Shown piece by piece: positions 35,930 to 47,440 of a stretch of 64,000 nt of DNA. The translations under genes were made by a program, and so were the position numbers. The DNA lies in contig LR990043.1 in NCBI GenBank assembly GCA_905147135.1, positions 10,637,057 through 10,701,056 on the forward strand. Reading direction: 5' to 3'. Under the pieces are notes generated by a model that saw only the letters and a program-made list of their open reading frames with translations, did not search any database and had not been told where the DNA came from. This DNA is from Blastobasis lacticolella (lineage: Eukaryota; Arthropoda; Insecta; Lepidoptera; Blastobasidae). The first letter of the stretch is position 1, and every line of letters starts with the position of its first letter.

Positions 35930-38900
35930 ATTTAGTTATTAACGATGAGTCTGCATGGCGCTTAGCAGCCCATGGGCTGTGTTCCGCCAAAGTACTCCGT
36001 GAGCCATTTCCCCTCGTCTGAGTGTTGTAATGTTGGTACTCTGTAGGTCTCAGTTTTGTGTCGGACATGTTAGGGGGTAGGCGTGACAGATTGGCGCGGC
36101 GGCCATGGAGACCCAATGAAACGGCTCGTCGCTGGCCGCCCGCCAGTTAGTAGGGGCTCCGAACCCGGGCATCACTTTCAACCTCCGGCCCGGGAGGCTG
36201 TCCCGCCAACTGCGCGAAAAATCCTGGGGATGCCTGTCGTGCCGGGGTAGGAGACCGGAGTGGACCCGATAGGTATCTTCAGGGGGGCCCTTCCGTCCCC
36301 CGTGCCAGTTTTTACACAACCCATCCCTCTGCAGCGTCCTGTAGCAAAACATCTTTGCCTTGCTGGATACCAATGTTACAGCACTCCTTTTTCACCCCTC
36401 TAAAGATACCATGGCAAAAAGTAAGACAAAGAGTAAGGTTTTTTCAGCGGCACCCCTTTCCACAATTCGAGTGGAATTTTGCAACATCAGGGGCCTCCAC
36501 TACAACCTGAAAGCCGTACATCACCACCTTGAGACGGCAAAGCCTGCCTTACTCTTTCTGACTGAAACACAGATATCACCTCCAGCCCACACTTCGTACC
36601 TCCACTATCCTGGGTACAAGTTAGAACACAGGTTTTTTCCTCGCGCTGGTGTTATTTATCAGAAGTGATATCTGCTGTCGACGTCTTGCCATTAAACAGA
36701 GTGACGAATCTGTTTTGTGGGTGTGCGTGGAACAGGGAGGTTCATCCCGTGTCTACGCAACCGTCACGGCGTAGGTGAGACAAATCGGTTTTTCGAGCAC
36801 ATTCAATGTGCTATCGACAAGATTCTTGAGCGGTGTCCTTCTGCTGTTCTGCTGAGTTGGTAGTCTTAGGAGGCTTTAATGGTCACCACACTGAGTCGTT
36901 AGGGTCAAGCCGTCCTACCAACCCCGCCGGGAGATCCGCCCACGAATTTGCTTTGGCCAATGGTCTCACGCAACTGGTATTTGAACCCACCTACTTACCG
37001 GATGTTGTGGGCCGTGATCCTTCTTTGTTAGACGTTCTATTAACCTCCCACCCAGACGGTTATCGGTTGTCCGTCGATGCTCCTCTTGGGACATCTGACC
37101 ACTGCCTGGTCCGTTCTGAGGTGCCTTTTGCTATACCCGAACGGGCTCGCCCCAGTGGGTCACGCAAGGTATGGCACTATGGTTCAGCAGACTGGGATGG
37201 ATTGCGAGAATTCTTCGCGTCGTACCCGTGAATACAGCTTTTCTTTTCCTCAAATGACACCAACACCTGTGCTGCCGCTGTAGCTGATGTCATACTGCAG
37301 GGAATGGAATGTTTTTTCAAATCCTCTGTAGTCCGTTTCGGCGGCAAGAGTCAGCCCTGGTACGACAGGCCTAGTGCTGAGGCAACTCGCCTCAAGCAGG
37401 ATGCTTTTCGTGTGTGGCTCGGGCCCAAAAGGACCCTATAACCCACATTTTGAGGAAAAAGTACAATGCTGTATCGAGGTCTACAAAAAAGGTAATGTCC
37501 AAAGCAAAATTTAAATTCATCGGCGGCATCAGCTACCCCTCTGGGAGATGTGCTTTTTGATCTCTCTCCAAAGCTGTCGAGGGGATCTTTTGTCGGACCA
37601 CCTTTTCACCTTTGCGCAAGCCGGATGACCAATTGACCCACACAGCAAAGGAGAAAGCCGATCTCTTGGGTAATCTCTTTACTCATTTTTTTTTTTTTTT
37701 TTTTTTTTATGTCATACGGTAGGCAAACAGGCAAGCGGGCCACCTGATGGAAAGTGGTCACCACTGCCTATAGACATTAGCAACACCAAGAGTATCGCTA
37801 ATGCGTTGCCCACCTCTATAACACGTTGCTCTATAACTCATAACTCAACTATGGATGATGGGGAAGCTGCACCGCCTACCATCTTACGGTGTGAGAGCAT
37901 CATGCCCGAGGTTCGTTTCACCCAAAAAATCATAAGACGTGTGCTTCTCTCCCTAGACATCCGGAAGTCCAGTGGACCTGTTGGCATGTGTGTGTCCGGC
38001 TATCGTTCTCGAAAAGTGTGCTCCCGAGTTGTCTCCCGTGTTAATGCGCCTATTCAAGCTTTCCTACACCTCTGGAACGGTGCCGTCTTTATGGAAGCTA
38101 GTCCATGTGCATCCAATACCCAAGAAGGGTGACAATAAATTCAGACCCATCAAATTACAGGCCTATAGCGATAACCTCCTTGCTCTCTAAGGTGATGGAG
38201 CGGGTCATCAATATCCAGCTCCTTGGATACCTCGAGGATCACCAAATGATCAGTGACCGTCTATCTTCTTGTGTACCTAACACATCGGTGGGCTAAGGCT
38301 GTCGAGAGCAAGGGGGAGGCTCTGGCTGTCAGTCTTGATATAGCCAAGGCATTTGATCGGGTCTGGCACAGGTCACTGCTAACAAAACTCCCGAAGTATG
38401 GTATACCCGAGAGGCTCTGCAATTGGGTATCCAGCTTTCTGTCTGGAAGGAGCATCCAAGTCGTTGTCGACGGATGCTGCTTCGATACCAAGATTATTCA
38501 TGCTGGAGTACCCCAAGGTTCAGTGCTATCTCCCACGCTGTTTCTTCTGCATATCAATGATATGCTGAATATTACCAGTATTCATTGCTATGCAGATGAC
38601 AGTACTAGATATGCTCGTTATACTGGCCGTGCGAATATTCCTCGTACCGTGGTGTCGGAAAGCCGAATAAGACTTGTGTCAGAGATTTGAACACTCCTTG
38701 GAGCAAGTTGCTCACTGGGGCAGACTGAACCTAGTGGATTTCAACCCCTCAAAGACACAGGTCTGCGCATTTTCCGCCAACAAGAAGCCTTTTGTCATAG
38801 TGCCGCAGTTCCTAGGAACACCCCTTTCCATCTCAAATAGTATCAGAATCCTTGGTGTCGACATATCGGATAGCGTGCGTTTCCGGAGTCACCTAGAAGT

Positions 38901-39526
38901 TAAGGCCAAACTGGCTTCGAAAAAGCTTGGAGTGCTTAACCGGTCAACGCGATACTTCACCCCAGGGCAGCGCATGCTGCTGTACAAGGCACACGTGCGG
39001 CCTCATATGGAGTATTGTTTCCATCTTTGGGCCGGTGAAACTGCCGACCTGCTTAATCCTTTGGACTCTGTACAAAGACGCGCCGTACGAATTGTCGACG
39101 ATCTCATCAAACAAGCAAGTTGAAACCACTGACTAACCGAAGAGACTTTGGCTCCCTGTGTGTGTTCTATCGGCTGTACAATCGGGAGTGTTCCGAGGAA
39201 CTTTTCGATCTGGTGCCCACAGCACAATTCCGCCATCGCACCACCCGCCGTGGGCTGGGTACTCATCCCCACTACGTAGACCCTCTGTTGGTCACCACGT
39301 GAAGGTTCGAAAGAACGTTTCTCGCTCGTACGAATCGGATGTAGAATGAGCTCCCAGCCAGTGTTTCCTTTGGACTATGACATGGGATCGTTCAAGAGGA
39401 ATATTAGAGGTCCTTTAGGGCGGGCAACGCATTAGTGACTCCCCTGGTGTTGCTGATATCCATAGGCGGTGGTGACCACTTTCCATCAGGTGGCCCGCTT
39501 GCCTGTTTGTCTGCCGTATAACTTAA
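35930..39526 (+). mobile_element. Jockey/CR1-type LINE, near full length but decayed
   Basis: The 5' region (about 35930-36360) has the GC-rich leader of this family (CTCCGAACCCGGGCATCACT). The endonuclease part follows: EFCNIRGLHYNLKAVHHHLE, LLFLTETQISPP, then LGTSDHCLV. Reverse transcriptase: SLDIAKAFDRVWHRSLLTKL, AGVPQGSVLSPTLFLLHIND and CYADDST. The C-terminus ([35 protein letters not shown]) and the tail CATCAGGTGGCCCGCTTGCC end in an A run. Frames are broken by several stops and frameshifts, and a second insertion interrupts it. It cannot encode a working protein. The 5' boundary is uncertain. Confidence 0.88.
37686..37830 (-). mobile_element. LINE tail nested in the LINE
   Basis: A T run followed by the reverse complement of the same family tail (GGCAAACAGGCAAGCGGGCC, CACCTGATGGAAAGTGGTCA). 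A short antisense copy inserted between the endonuclease and reverse-transcriptase parts. Confidence 0.85.
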
Positions 39527-39689
39527 AAAAAAACTTTAATATAGATAACGTCAAGAGTAGGCATCTACTCTATAAACTGTTATACGCACCAGTAGGAACC
39601 TACACCGGAACATATCCCGATTTGAAGCGTTAGGTCCCGCAAGTCCCGGCATCACACAGTTCGTAAGCTATTACCGCCTTTTTGCTCCC

Positions 39690-39835
39690 AGAACGGGTTA
39701 TAGAGGTGGCCAACGCATTGGCGACACCCATGGTGTTGCTAATGTCTAGGCAAAGGCAGCGGTGACCACTTTCCAGCAGGTGGCTCGCTTGCTTGTTTGC
39801 CTACCGTATAACATAAAACATAAATTAAAAAAACG
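39690..39835 (+). mobile_element. LINE tail fragment
   Basis: GGTTATAGAGGTGGCCAACG through GTGACCACTTTCCAGCAGGT to the A-rich end; a diverged short copy of the same tail as the element just upstream. Confidence 0.7.
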
Positions 39836-40009
39836 CATCTGCGAGTGAAGTGGAGTGGAGATGAGCGAGACCACGACTGTTTCGTTTATATTAAGGTTTT
39901 AAACGCCAAAATTAGTACCAAAAATTTCGAGCTCGCTTATTTACCTATCGTTATCTGTTACTTTACTGTAATCGCGGATTCAATAGTTCATGTTTAGAGA
40001 TAGGACTAG

Positions 40010-40350
40010 AATCACATTTGATTCGAATCATGACGGTCTAAACTCGAATCGAATGAGATTTTACGTTGATTCGAATAATCGCTTGATTCGAACTGTCGAG
40101 TTAATTCGAATTGTCGAGTTGATTCGAATCCACGATCTGCTTACCTTTTAAATGAGACAATAGGGATTCGTTCAAGTATTTTTCGTTTTAAACAAAGTTT
40201 TTCTCGTAAACATTCCTCGAGTTCAATAAGGTAAAGTAAATTCACAATTAGATCTATCTAAGCTTTCAACAACGTATTTTTATTTATTTATAGCTTTTCC
40301 AATTGATTTGAATCGACATGATGATTCGAATCATAATGTCGATTCAAATC
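40010..40350. repeat. GATTCGAA-rich degenerate repeat
   Basis: Many copies of GATTCGAATC-like words in both directions, resuming at 40730-40780 on the other side of an inserted TGAGGAG element. Confidence 0.55.
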
Positions 40351-40359
40351 ATCAATCAA

Positions 40360-40722
40360 TGAGGAGTTTTCCAGAAGGTATTGTCAATTGGTTTCAAAAA
40401 GCACCAATAGATGGCGCATCTACAATTTTGGTAATTTATTACCAAAAGGTTCAACGAACCTTTCATATTTGTATTGTGTCCATTCTTGATCCTTGTGTCC
40501 ATGAAACGAATTGACTCTGTCAATTGATATTTGTTTTGTTTGTAATGCATTATTACAACCTCTAAAATGGTTGAAAACTATTGATAAATACAATATTATC
40601 CAATACAATTTACCCAGTGTTTATATCTCCTTCGCTAAGAACCTTTTTCAAGCGATTATCAATTACCAAAATTGTCGGGCCGCCATCTAGAATGCTTTAG
40701 ATACCTATTGGAAAACTCCTCA
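40360..40722 (+). mobile_element. TGAGGAG family, copy 2
   Basis: Starts TGAGGAGTTTTCC and ends GGAAAACTCCTCA. Same orientation as copy 1; inserted into GATTCGAA-rich DNA. Confidence 0.75.
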
Positions 40723-40827
40723 ATTGGTTCGAACTTTTGCCGGATGGTTCGAATATTAATTTTCGATTCGAGTCCCATCACTAGTTCATGTTACTTTTAT
40801 GAAGTTTCATAAATATTACCAAGGTTT

Positions 40828-41275
40828 TTGAATAATCCATGGTTTAACCTATTTCTGTTGTCCCGGTCGTTGTCTCAGCATTTATGCCAGTCCTACCCTA
40901 AACCGACATTCATCTATGAAAAGGATAATAATATGGAAGAAGGAAGGAAGGTCAGGTCACAGTTCATTTCAGACCGTTTGACAATATACAAAGTCCCTAA
41001 CAAAATTAAATCGCAAATGTTCGCTGCTAGGATTATCAAGTCTGAGCGCCTGAAGCCCTACCGCCTAACTCTTTACGATAGGTCATGTAGAAATGTTTCT
41101 GTTGAATTCTTTCTAATAGTTTATATAGTTTTATATTTGACGATCTCTTTTTACAAACATGTATTTAAAATGTACCTTACATGTATTTAAAATGTACCTT
41201 ACATGTATTTAAAATGTACCTTACATGTATTGTCTTGTGTAAGAGTAATAAATAAATCTAAATCTAAATGAAATG
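40828..41275 (+). other. Unrecognised 120-codon frame with LINE-like 3' tail and 22-bp tandem repeat
   Basis: An open frame includes DNNMEEGRKVRSQFISDRLT and NKIKSQMFAARIIKSERLKP. I do not recognise the family. It runs into three copies and a partial copy of a 22-bp unit (GTATTTAAAATGTACCTTAC plus AT) from 41161. The stretch ends TAATAAATAAATCTAAATCT, like LINE tails, so a retrotransposon remnant is more likely than a host gene. Confidence 0.35.
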
Positions 41276-41904
41276 TAAAATAAAATACATTTGACGTGAC
41301 TCGATAGACGTACACAGTCGCCCAATATTTTTGGTTATAAAGAAGTCCAACAAATCAGGAACTTTCCGGGGATCCGTAGGCCAGTAAGTAGGCTCGCCGG
41401 TTGATATTGATAGTAAACGATATCATCTATCCACACAAGACTTCAACGTTGAAACTATGTACCTAGAAACTTACTACATAAAGTGGACTCGCCCCTTGTT
41501 TATGGTTCCCATGGCGATGACAGGACATGAGCGTGCCGATTCGCCGGATTATGTGCCATAATCCTAGGTAATTGTAGTTCTTATGCTAGTTATTTTTGAA
41601 CAAATCCATTGGTCCTTTTATGTGGTCAAAGTGTCATTTCTATGCCTATTTTATGGGGCCTATGTCTGATCAACTATAATCCTTGTAGGTGCACCGACAC
41701 CGGCGTATATAACTGTTGCAAACAGTTTACTTTTGTTTTGTTTTGTTGGGAACAGTTCCAAACTGTTTATAACTGCCCAGTATATTCCCAGCAATATATG
41801 TATTAGATATATATTCCCAGTTGTGAGGCCGGCGGTGTTTTTCGGAAGTCCAAATACTAGATGCTTCTGCTTTGTGCATGGCAACTTTTATTTTTGCTCT
41901 TATT

Positions 41905-42070
41905 ATCATCATCATCACAACCCATATCAGTCCACTGCAGAACTTAGGGCCTCTCTCACGAAAGGGGAGGTTATTGCCATAATCCCCACGGCAAGCGGGT
42001 TGGAGATCGCAGTGTTATAAATATAGCAATGGAAGACGCTGCTGCCCATTTTCCAGTCTATAGATCTTTT
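41905..42070 (+). repeat. Dispersed repeat, third copy
   Basis: Same family as in receptor intron 1 and at 19 kb, shortened at the 3' side. It lies beyond the Cwc15 3' end. Confidence 0.5.
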
Positions 42071-42454
42071 CGTATAACGTTTACAATTTATTCGAGCTTT
42101 TTCAAGAAATGTGTAGGAATGATGATAAAAGTCTCTAATGCTCCCACGCCATATGTTTCTAAATGATTATTACTTGTTTTGTTTACTTTTACAATGTCAT
42201 GTCCCGGTGTCTAATCATAATAAAATCTTACAAGTTAAATTTAACCCATTTCCCGGTTACCGATTGATCTGAAATTTTGCACACTCATGTAAGTTCGGTG
42301 ACGATGCAATGTTATGATACCATCGAGCTTCTCTGGTAATGAAGACGGAAGGTGGCCATAGGAACTCCTAAACTACACATGGTAAACCCATCGAGTTTGG
42401 GCTCGTTTGATTAGTCTCGACAACTAGTCTGTATAATGTAATTTATAAATAGAT

Positions 42455-42460
42455 TTTATT
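42455..42460 (-). terminator. Cwc15: Cwc15 polyadenylation signal
   Basis: AATAAA on the minus strand about 136 bases after the stop codon. Confidence 0.45.
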
Positions 42461-42595
42461 TCTCAGAAATTTTATACAGTATGTTATACATATACATATT
42501 CACTTCACCCCGGTGGGCGCGGAGGCGGACCGTGCACTCGCGTGCCGCGAGGGTACGCAACCGGGCATTAACGCCAGGTTGATGATAATGCACAG

Positions 42596-42733
42596 TCACT
42601 TCACATATTTTTCCATAAATTTTTTATGAAATTCCGATCTCAAAGAATCATTTATAAACGTGTTCAGTTTCTTCTCAGGCTCAGACCGCGCACAATTCTT
42701 AAATACCACGTCGTCATCCCATCTTCTTTTGAC
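42596..42733 (-). CDS. Cwc15: Cwc15 exon 4
   Basis: Encodes the conserved C-terminal block from [13 protein letters not shown] to FMEKYVK and the TGA stop. Acceptor is TTTTTCCAG. Confidence 0.94.
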   Translation of the reverse strand, partial: VKRRWDDDVVFKNCARSEPEKKLNTFINDSLRSEFHKKFMEKYVK

Positions 42734-45493
42734 CTGGAAAAATTAAAATAGAGAACAAATAAATGTGAGGCAAAAAATTTAAGAATGTTATGATTACTAC
42801 TCTTCAATCGAGAGCATTAATTGAATAGAATCATATTATTTTGGCGAAAATTGTATCAGATTGCAGCTGCTTTTCATTATACATTATTATTAGACGTTTT
42901 GTTATTAGATTGTATTACTATTTTGTGCCTAAATTATTGACTACTAGGTTGACAATGTATCCTGGAATTTAAAGGTGGACAACGCATTGGTGATACCCCT
43001 GGTGTTGCTAATACCCACAGGCAGTAATAACCACTTTCCATCCCTGTTTGTGGTCCTGTTTTATCTACCAATTTAAAAAAAGTAATATAAAAACAGTTGA
43101 GTTCACCAAATGAATAAACTATGTAATGATTGAATAGGTCATTGATGTTATGTCAATATTTCATAATATTGTATGAGTTTGTATGTTTACTCGAAATATT
43201 TACCTTTAAGTCATTTTTTTGACCTGCTGCAGAGTAATTGAGTAAAGGATTCCCCGATAAGATATTTTCCATTCGAATCCTTTCTTCTTCTTGTTTCTTC
43301 TCAGCATCCTAAAATCATCACCAAAACCGATTAAACATCTGAAATATGGAATTCAGCACATTGCGGTGAATGTGCTGTATGTTGTTTAATTATTCCTAAT
43401 CTGCCCTAAGCAGTCAGCAAAATAATACTGCCCTTAGCAGTCATCCACTGGACATGAGCCTCCTTCACTAGTTTGAAACACAAAACAACAATGCTGCTGC
43501 CTGTTTTCTAGTCTACAGCACAGAGGACCTAGGCAGTTTGCCACTAATGCAGTAGTCCCCAATTACTTATTCTACTAATTAATAATATGAAACAAAGCAA
43601 TGAAAATAAAGACCAAACAGCACCAACTAGCAGCAAATAATGTTTCTTATTTCATTTCACATTTTTATTTTTATTCGTAATGAAATCCATTTTACGCATT
43701 TAGAATATGTTTACCGAGAATATAAACCTCAGTGCAATTACTAAACACTCAATCAAATTAACCGCCGATTAATTAAAATAAATTATATTTAGGACGCCGG
43801 CCACACTGCGCTTGGTCAGCAGTCAGAGTTACGAGTTCTGCAAACCGCTTTCCCTGTAATCTATACGTGAAAGTCGCAGTCTGACCGTTTTTTTGTGTAT
43901 GATTTTATGCCACCGCATTGATCACAGAGAACTCGGAACTCTGACCATTGACCACGCGCAGTAGAGGCCACGGCCCTGCTATAGACATCAATAAAAAAAT
44001 AATCTGAGACAAAGCTATATTATGTTCTGTCAGACTTCATACTACTAATAATCAATGTCAATCATAGGCATGCAGTACACATTTTTAGAAACTATTGCAA
44101 ATTTTTACCTTTTTAGCCTGTTCTATAGCTCGTTCTTTCTTTATTTTATTCAGCTCTGCTAACAATGCTGCAGTATCATCATCAGAGTCATCGGAGTCCG
44201 AAGAATCTCCCTCCAGAGGATCATCTGCATCTAAGCTAGCTGCAGGAACTTGATCGATTTTAGGGCGCTTAAGAACAGGTTCGTTTTGCCTTCTTGCACC
44301 AGTACCCTTGATTTCCTTCTCCCTTTCGTCTAGTTCTTTCCGAAAATCTCTTGTGCGGAGTTCTTCAGATGTTCCCTGTCCTTGTTCTCTGTAAGTGAAT
44401 GAGAGAAAAAAAAGATTAAGTTTGCATCAGTATAAAGGAAACGTAAACAAAGTAAAAGGTAATTCTTTGCTCAATGAAAAGGCAACTGTTTTGTCTGAAT
44501 GACAACTGTCATTAACTGACACAATCACCAACCCACATTTCAAACCACTGCACAAAACGAGCTTTTTGAGTACTCAGACAACTATTATGACTTGTACCTA
44601 GATATACACTATGACGTGATAGGGTGGAAAGAAATATTGTGTGTAAAATTAATAGAAAATACGAAAACTGCATGTAGAGACTTTCTTTACACAGAATTTT
44701 TATATAGAACTTCGTTACCTTTTATTGAAATGTTTGTTTTTTTATGATTAATAAATAATAAGTAACTCACACTGGCTTACTAGACCAGAGTTCAACTAAA
44801 CAAACAGGACCACAAGAAAGCAGTTTATGATCATGATTATATCAGACAAAATGCATCTCAAGAATCACCGAGCCTTTGATACCACAAACAGTATGTAAAC
44901 TCAGATGATTTAAATATATTAGAATTTTACCTACATTACTATTTGTATATTAAATGAGGCGAATATTCGAATATTCGACTGCAAGCCCTAATCTCATCTC
45001 GCAAAGGTCATCATCATCTTGTAGTCAATATTTCGGTCATACTCTCACGAGTGAGGGTCCTAGGTCCATATTGACCATGATCCAGGACTTGGCAGATCAC
45101 GTACAGTGGTGACAGCCATGAGAACTGTCTTTGCACTCACCATAAGAGCATTGGTTAGTGTACAATAAATGTCCGAGCCGCTAACCATTAAACTACAACA
45201 TGGTTTAACAGTTAGGATTTGTGACTGTATTTAATTATTTGTTATTACAACGTTGTAGTATATAATAATACTCGAAAATGGAAATAAGATAAGAGTTTAC
45301 AAATCGGTTTTGCATCTTATTACTATTCAGATAAAATAATTAAAGTTATACTGCTTACATACCTGTACTTAAGCTTTGTATGACCAGGCAGATCTCTGCT
45401 TGAATATTGTCGGGATATTGCACTTAAATCCTTCTCGCCTCTTCCTTGCCCTCCACGAGCAGGATCGAAGGTTGGTCTGGCTGCTGTAGTCAT
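42596..45493 (-). CDS. Cwc15: Cwc15, spliceosome-associated protein
   Basis: Complete four-exon gene of 217 residues: 45493-45363, 44388-44109, 43308-43204, 42733-42596. Phases are 2, 0, 0, with GT-AG junctions throughout. The N-terminus [20 protein letters not shown] and the run [20 protein letters not shown] are diagnostic of Cwc15, a component of the Prp19-associated (NTC) splicing machinery in the nucleus. The middle is a charged region with an acidic [20 protein letters not shown] stretch and a coiled-coil-like [16 protein letters not shown]. The C-terminus [12 protein letters not shown] and [15 protein letters not shown] is the conserved block that contacts the spliceosome core. Length is close to the human protein. 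Introns carry LINE tails and inverted-repeat elements, but no exon is damaged. Confidence 0.95.
42965..43085 (+). mobile_element. LINE tail in Cwc15 intron 3
   Basis: GGTGGACAACGCATTGGTGA and ACCACTTTCCATCCCTGTTT are diverged forms of the Jockey/CR1-type tail. Antisense to the gene. Confidence 0.6.
43204..43308 (-). CDS. Cwc15: Cwc15 exon 3
   Basis: 35 codons reading [20 protein letters not shown] and [15 protein letters not shown]; the ILSGNPLLN motif is conserved in the family. Phase 0 at both ends. Confidence 0.92.
43791..43979. mobile_element. Short inverted-repeat element in Cwc15 intron 2
   Basis: The left arm (ACTGCGCTTGGTCAGCAGTC, AGAGTTACGAGTTCTG) pairs imperfectly with the right arm, whose reverse complement reads ACTGCGCGTGGTCAATGGTC, AGAGTTCCGAGTTCT. 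About 185 bases, non-coding. Confidence 0.6.
44109..44388 (-). CDS. Cwc15: Cwc15 exon 2
   Basis: Encodes the end of the conserved N-terminal block ([20 protein letters not shown]), a basic linker and the acidic Ser/Asp run followed by a charged helix. Acceptor TTACAG, donor GTAAAA. Confidence 0.92.
44985..45180. repeat. Dispersed repeat in Cwc15 intron 1
   Basis: Contains TTGACCATGATCCAGGACTT, shared with the repeat in receptor intron 1. Confidence 0.4.
45363..45493 (-). CDS. Cwc15: Cwc15 exon 1
   Basis: 43 codons plus two bases, ending at GTATGT. It carries the highly conserved N-terminal block. The ATG is the only one that fits the family N-terminus. Confidence 0.93.
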
Positions 45494-45847
45494 TCTGGTG
45501 GATTACTTCAGTCGTGTACTTACTGTAATGTGTCAGTCAAATCTCAGTACATGAAAATTGTTGAATTTACTAAAACACCACAGTGCAATCCAAACAAAAC
45601 AACATACGAGAACGCTTGATTGAGGAGTGTGATACTGATTTGTAAACAATATACAAAGCAAATGAATGAAATAATACAAGCAAATGGTAAAGTCCAAAGC
45701 TCTAAACGAACGTAAGTTTCGGTAGATTTTCACAGAACAATACTAACGACGTACTTTGTATCTCCTCTGCGTTTTTTGACGCAACACACACTTTAGATGA
45801 TGCCCGCACCACAAGCCCGCACAAACCACAGATTACTATAGATCTGA

Positions 45848-46017
45848 GGGCCTATCGGCTATCTCAGTGGACAACTGAATTTGACATAAAAAAATCTGAC
45901 ACTACTCTAATTTGGTACTAATTTGGTAGACGCTATTGCCAGTTTTCAACGTAGATGACGTGGTGTAGAATTATCTAGTGTCAAATACAGTTGTCAACTG
46001 AGTTAGCCAATAGCCCC
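45848..46017. mobile_element. 170-bp element with long inverted repeats
   Basis: Left end GGGCCTATCGGCTATCTCAG and the reverse complement of the right end (GGGGCTATTGGCTAACTCAG) match over nearly 40 bases. The paralogous site in copy 2 (near 50155) lacks it, so it inserted after the duplication or was lost there. AGATCTGA and AGATAGGA flank it and may be a degraded 8-bp target duplication. Confidence 0.7.
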
Positions 46018-46491
46018 GCAGATAGGAAGCGTCCATAGAGACACGGACGTCGTAGAGAAAACCGCCAGCATCGGTTTTGACGTATAGTTTGACATAACAA
46101 TTTTGACAAGTGCTAGTGCTGCGGTCATATCAACATAACAATCTATCGATTGCGATTTGGCTAGGGATGCCACATCGATTACATTTTCTCGATTTTCATA
46201 TTGTACTTTATTATTACTGATTTCTAATTCTTATATTAAAGAAAACACAAATGGCACATAATTAACATACATATAATTTGTCTCGAAATTAATTACAAAG
46301 TAATAGTAAAGCGCCTCTCAGTTTAAAATATTCACGCAGGATCACAGAATGTTCTCAAGTTGTGTTCGACACCATCTACCTGAAAGTAAAAGTCAATAAT
46401 GAAGCTTTAATGTCATCGTAGTACCAATGTACCAGTGCAAACCTGTGTACACCTGTAGATGTCCATTATCAAGAGGATGTGTACTATCAAA

Positions 46492-46975
46492 AGCAAAAAT
46501 AAATTGATGACTCGAACAAATGATAGTGCACTTCAAATATAAGTTTGGCCATATAGAAGTCTTGTTTAGCCTTTGCTTATATTTACCTAATAGAAATTCA
46601 TGTTTTGGTGCAGGTATAATATGTAGGTAGGTACTTATATCCAAATAAGTATTGCTTGTTACAAGGGCCAATTAATTTATCTGAGAGAAATAATTTATAT
46701 GTCAATAAATATACAAAATTTTGGATATAAATGCAAAAATAAATTGATGACTCGAACAAACAAATAGTACACTTCAAACATAAGTTTAGCCATATAGAAG
46801 TTTTGTTTATCCTTTGCTTATATTTACCTAATAAAAATGCATGTTTTGGTACAGGTATAAATGTAGGTAGGTACTTATATCCAAATAAGTCTCGCTTATT
46901 ACAAGGGCCAATTAATTTTTCTGTAAGAAATACTTTAAATGTCAACACGGTCAATAAATATACAAAATTTTTTAG
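46492..46975. repeat. Internal tandem duplication of about 240 bp
   Basis: GCAAAAATAAATTGATGACT to AATAAATATACAAAATTTT occurs twice in tandem. Both units are also found in copy 2, so the small tandem event preceded the large duplication. Confidence 0.75.
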
Positions 46976-47315
46976 TAGTGTTTACACATGAAATAAATGC
47001 ACTTAACCAGTTAAGCTTGTTAGCCCAATATGAACAACCAATGGTGAATGCATAAAGCAAAATGCAATTTCATGCTTCACACATATAACCAAACAAAATA
47101 AGTTTACAATAATATAGTATACTTTTCAATTAAAACAATTACCATAGTAGGCCTCTGGTTATTCGTGGTCATAATCTTGATTGATCATTCCTCAAAACAC
47201 CTGGAAAATGGAAACAGGAATGTTAAGTATTCATAGTTAAAGGGAGCGGCAAGGAAAGGTTTTGTCTAATAATTATATTCTATGAATGCTTACAATGAAA
47301 CATTCGGTATAATTT

Positions 47316-47440
47316 TAAGGTTATGTTCCGGGTTACCTATCGCATACCTTTGTTGACGAGTAGCCCGATATTTCGACACAGTTGCATGCATCATGGTCAC
47401 GGTACGCGGTAGGAAACCCGGAACGAAACATAACCTCAAA
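47316..47440. mobile_element. 125-bp inverted-repeat element, in duplication copy 1
   Basis: AGGTTATGTTCCGGGTTACC at the left pairs with the right end (GGAAACCCGGAACGAAACAT). The core GACGAGTAGCCCGATATTTC is a common lepidopteran repeat. The same element is at 56746-56868 in copy 2. Confidence 0.65.

Noticed and set aside
46393..46954. Repeated minus-strand frames (KQRLNKTSIWPNLYLKCTI) as a small gene family
   Set aside because: They come from the tandem and segmental duplications, have no start or splice context, and change frame between copies.
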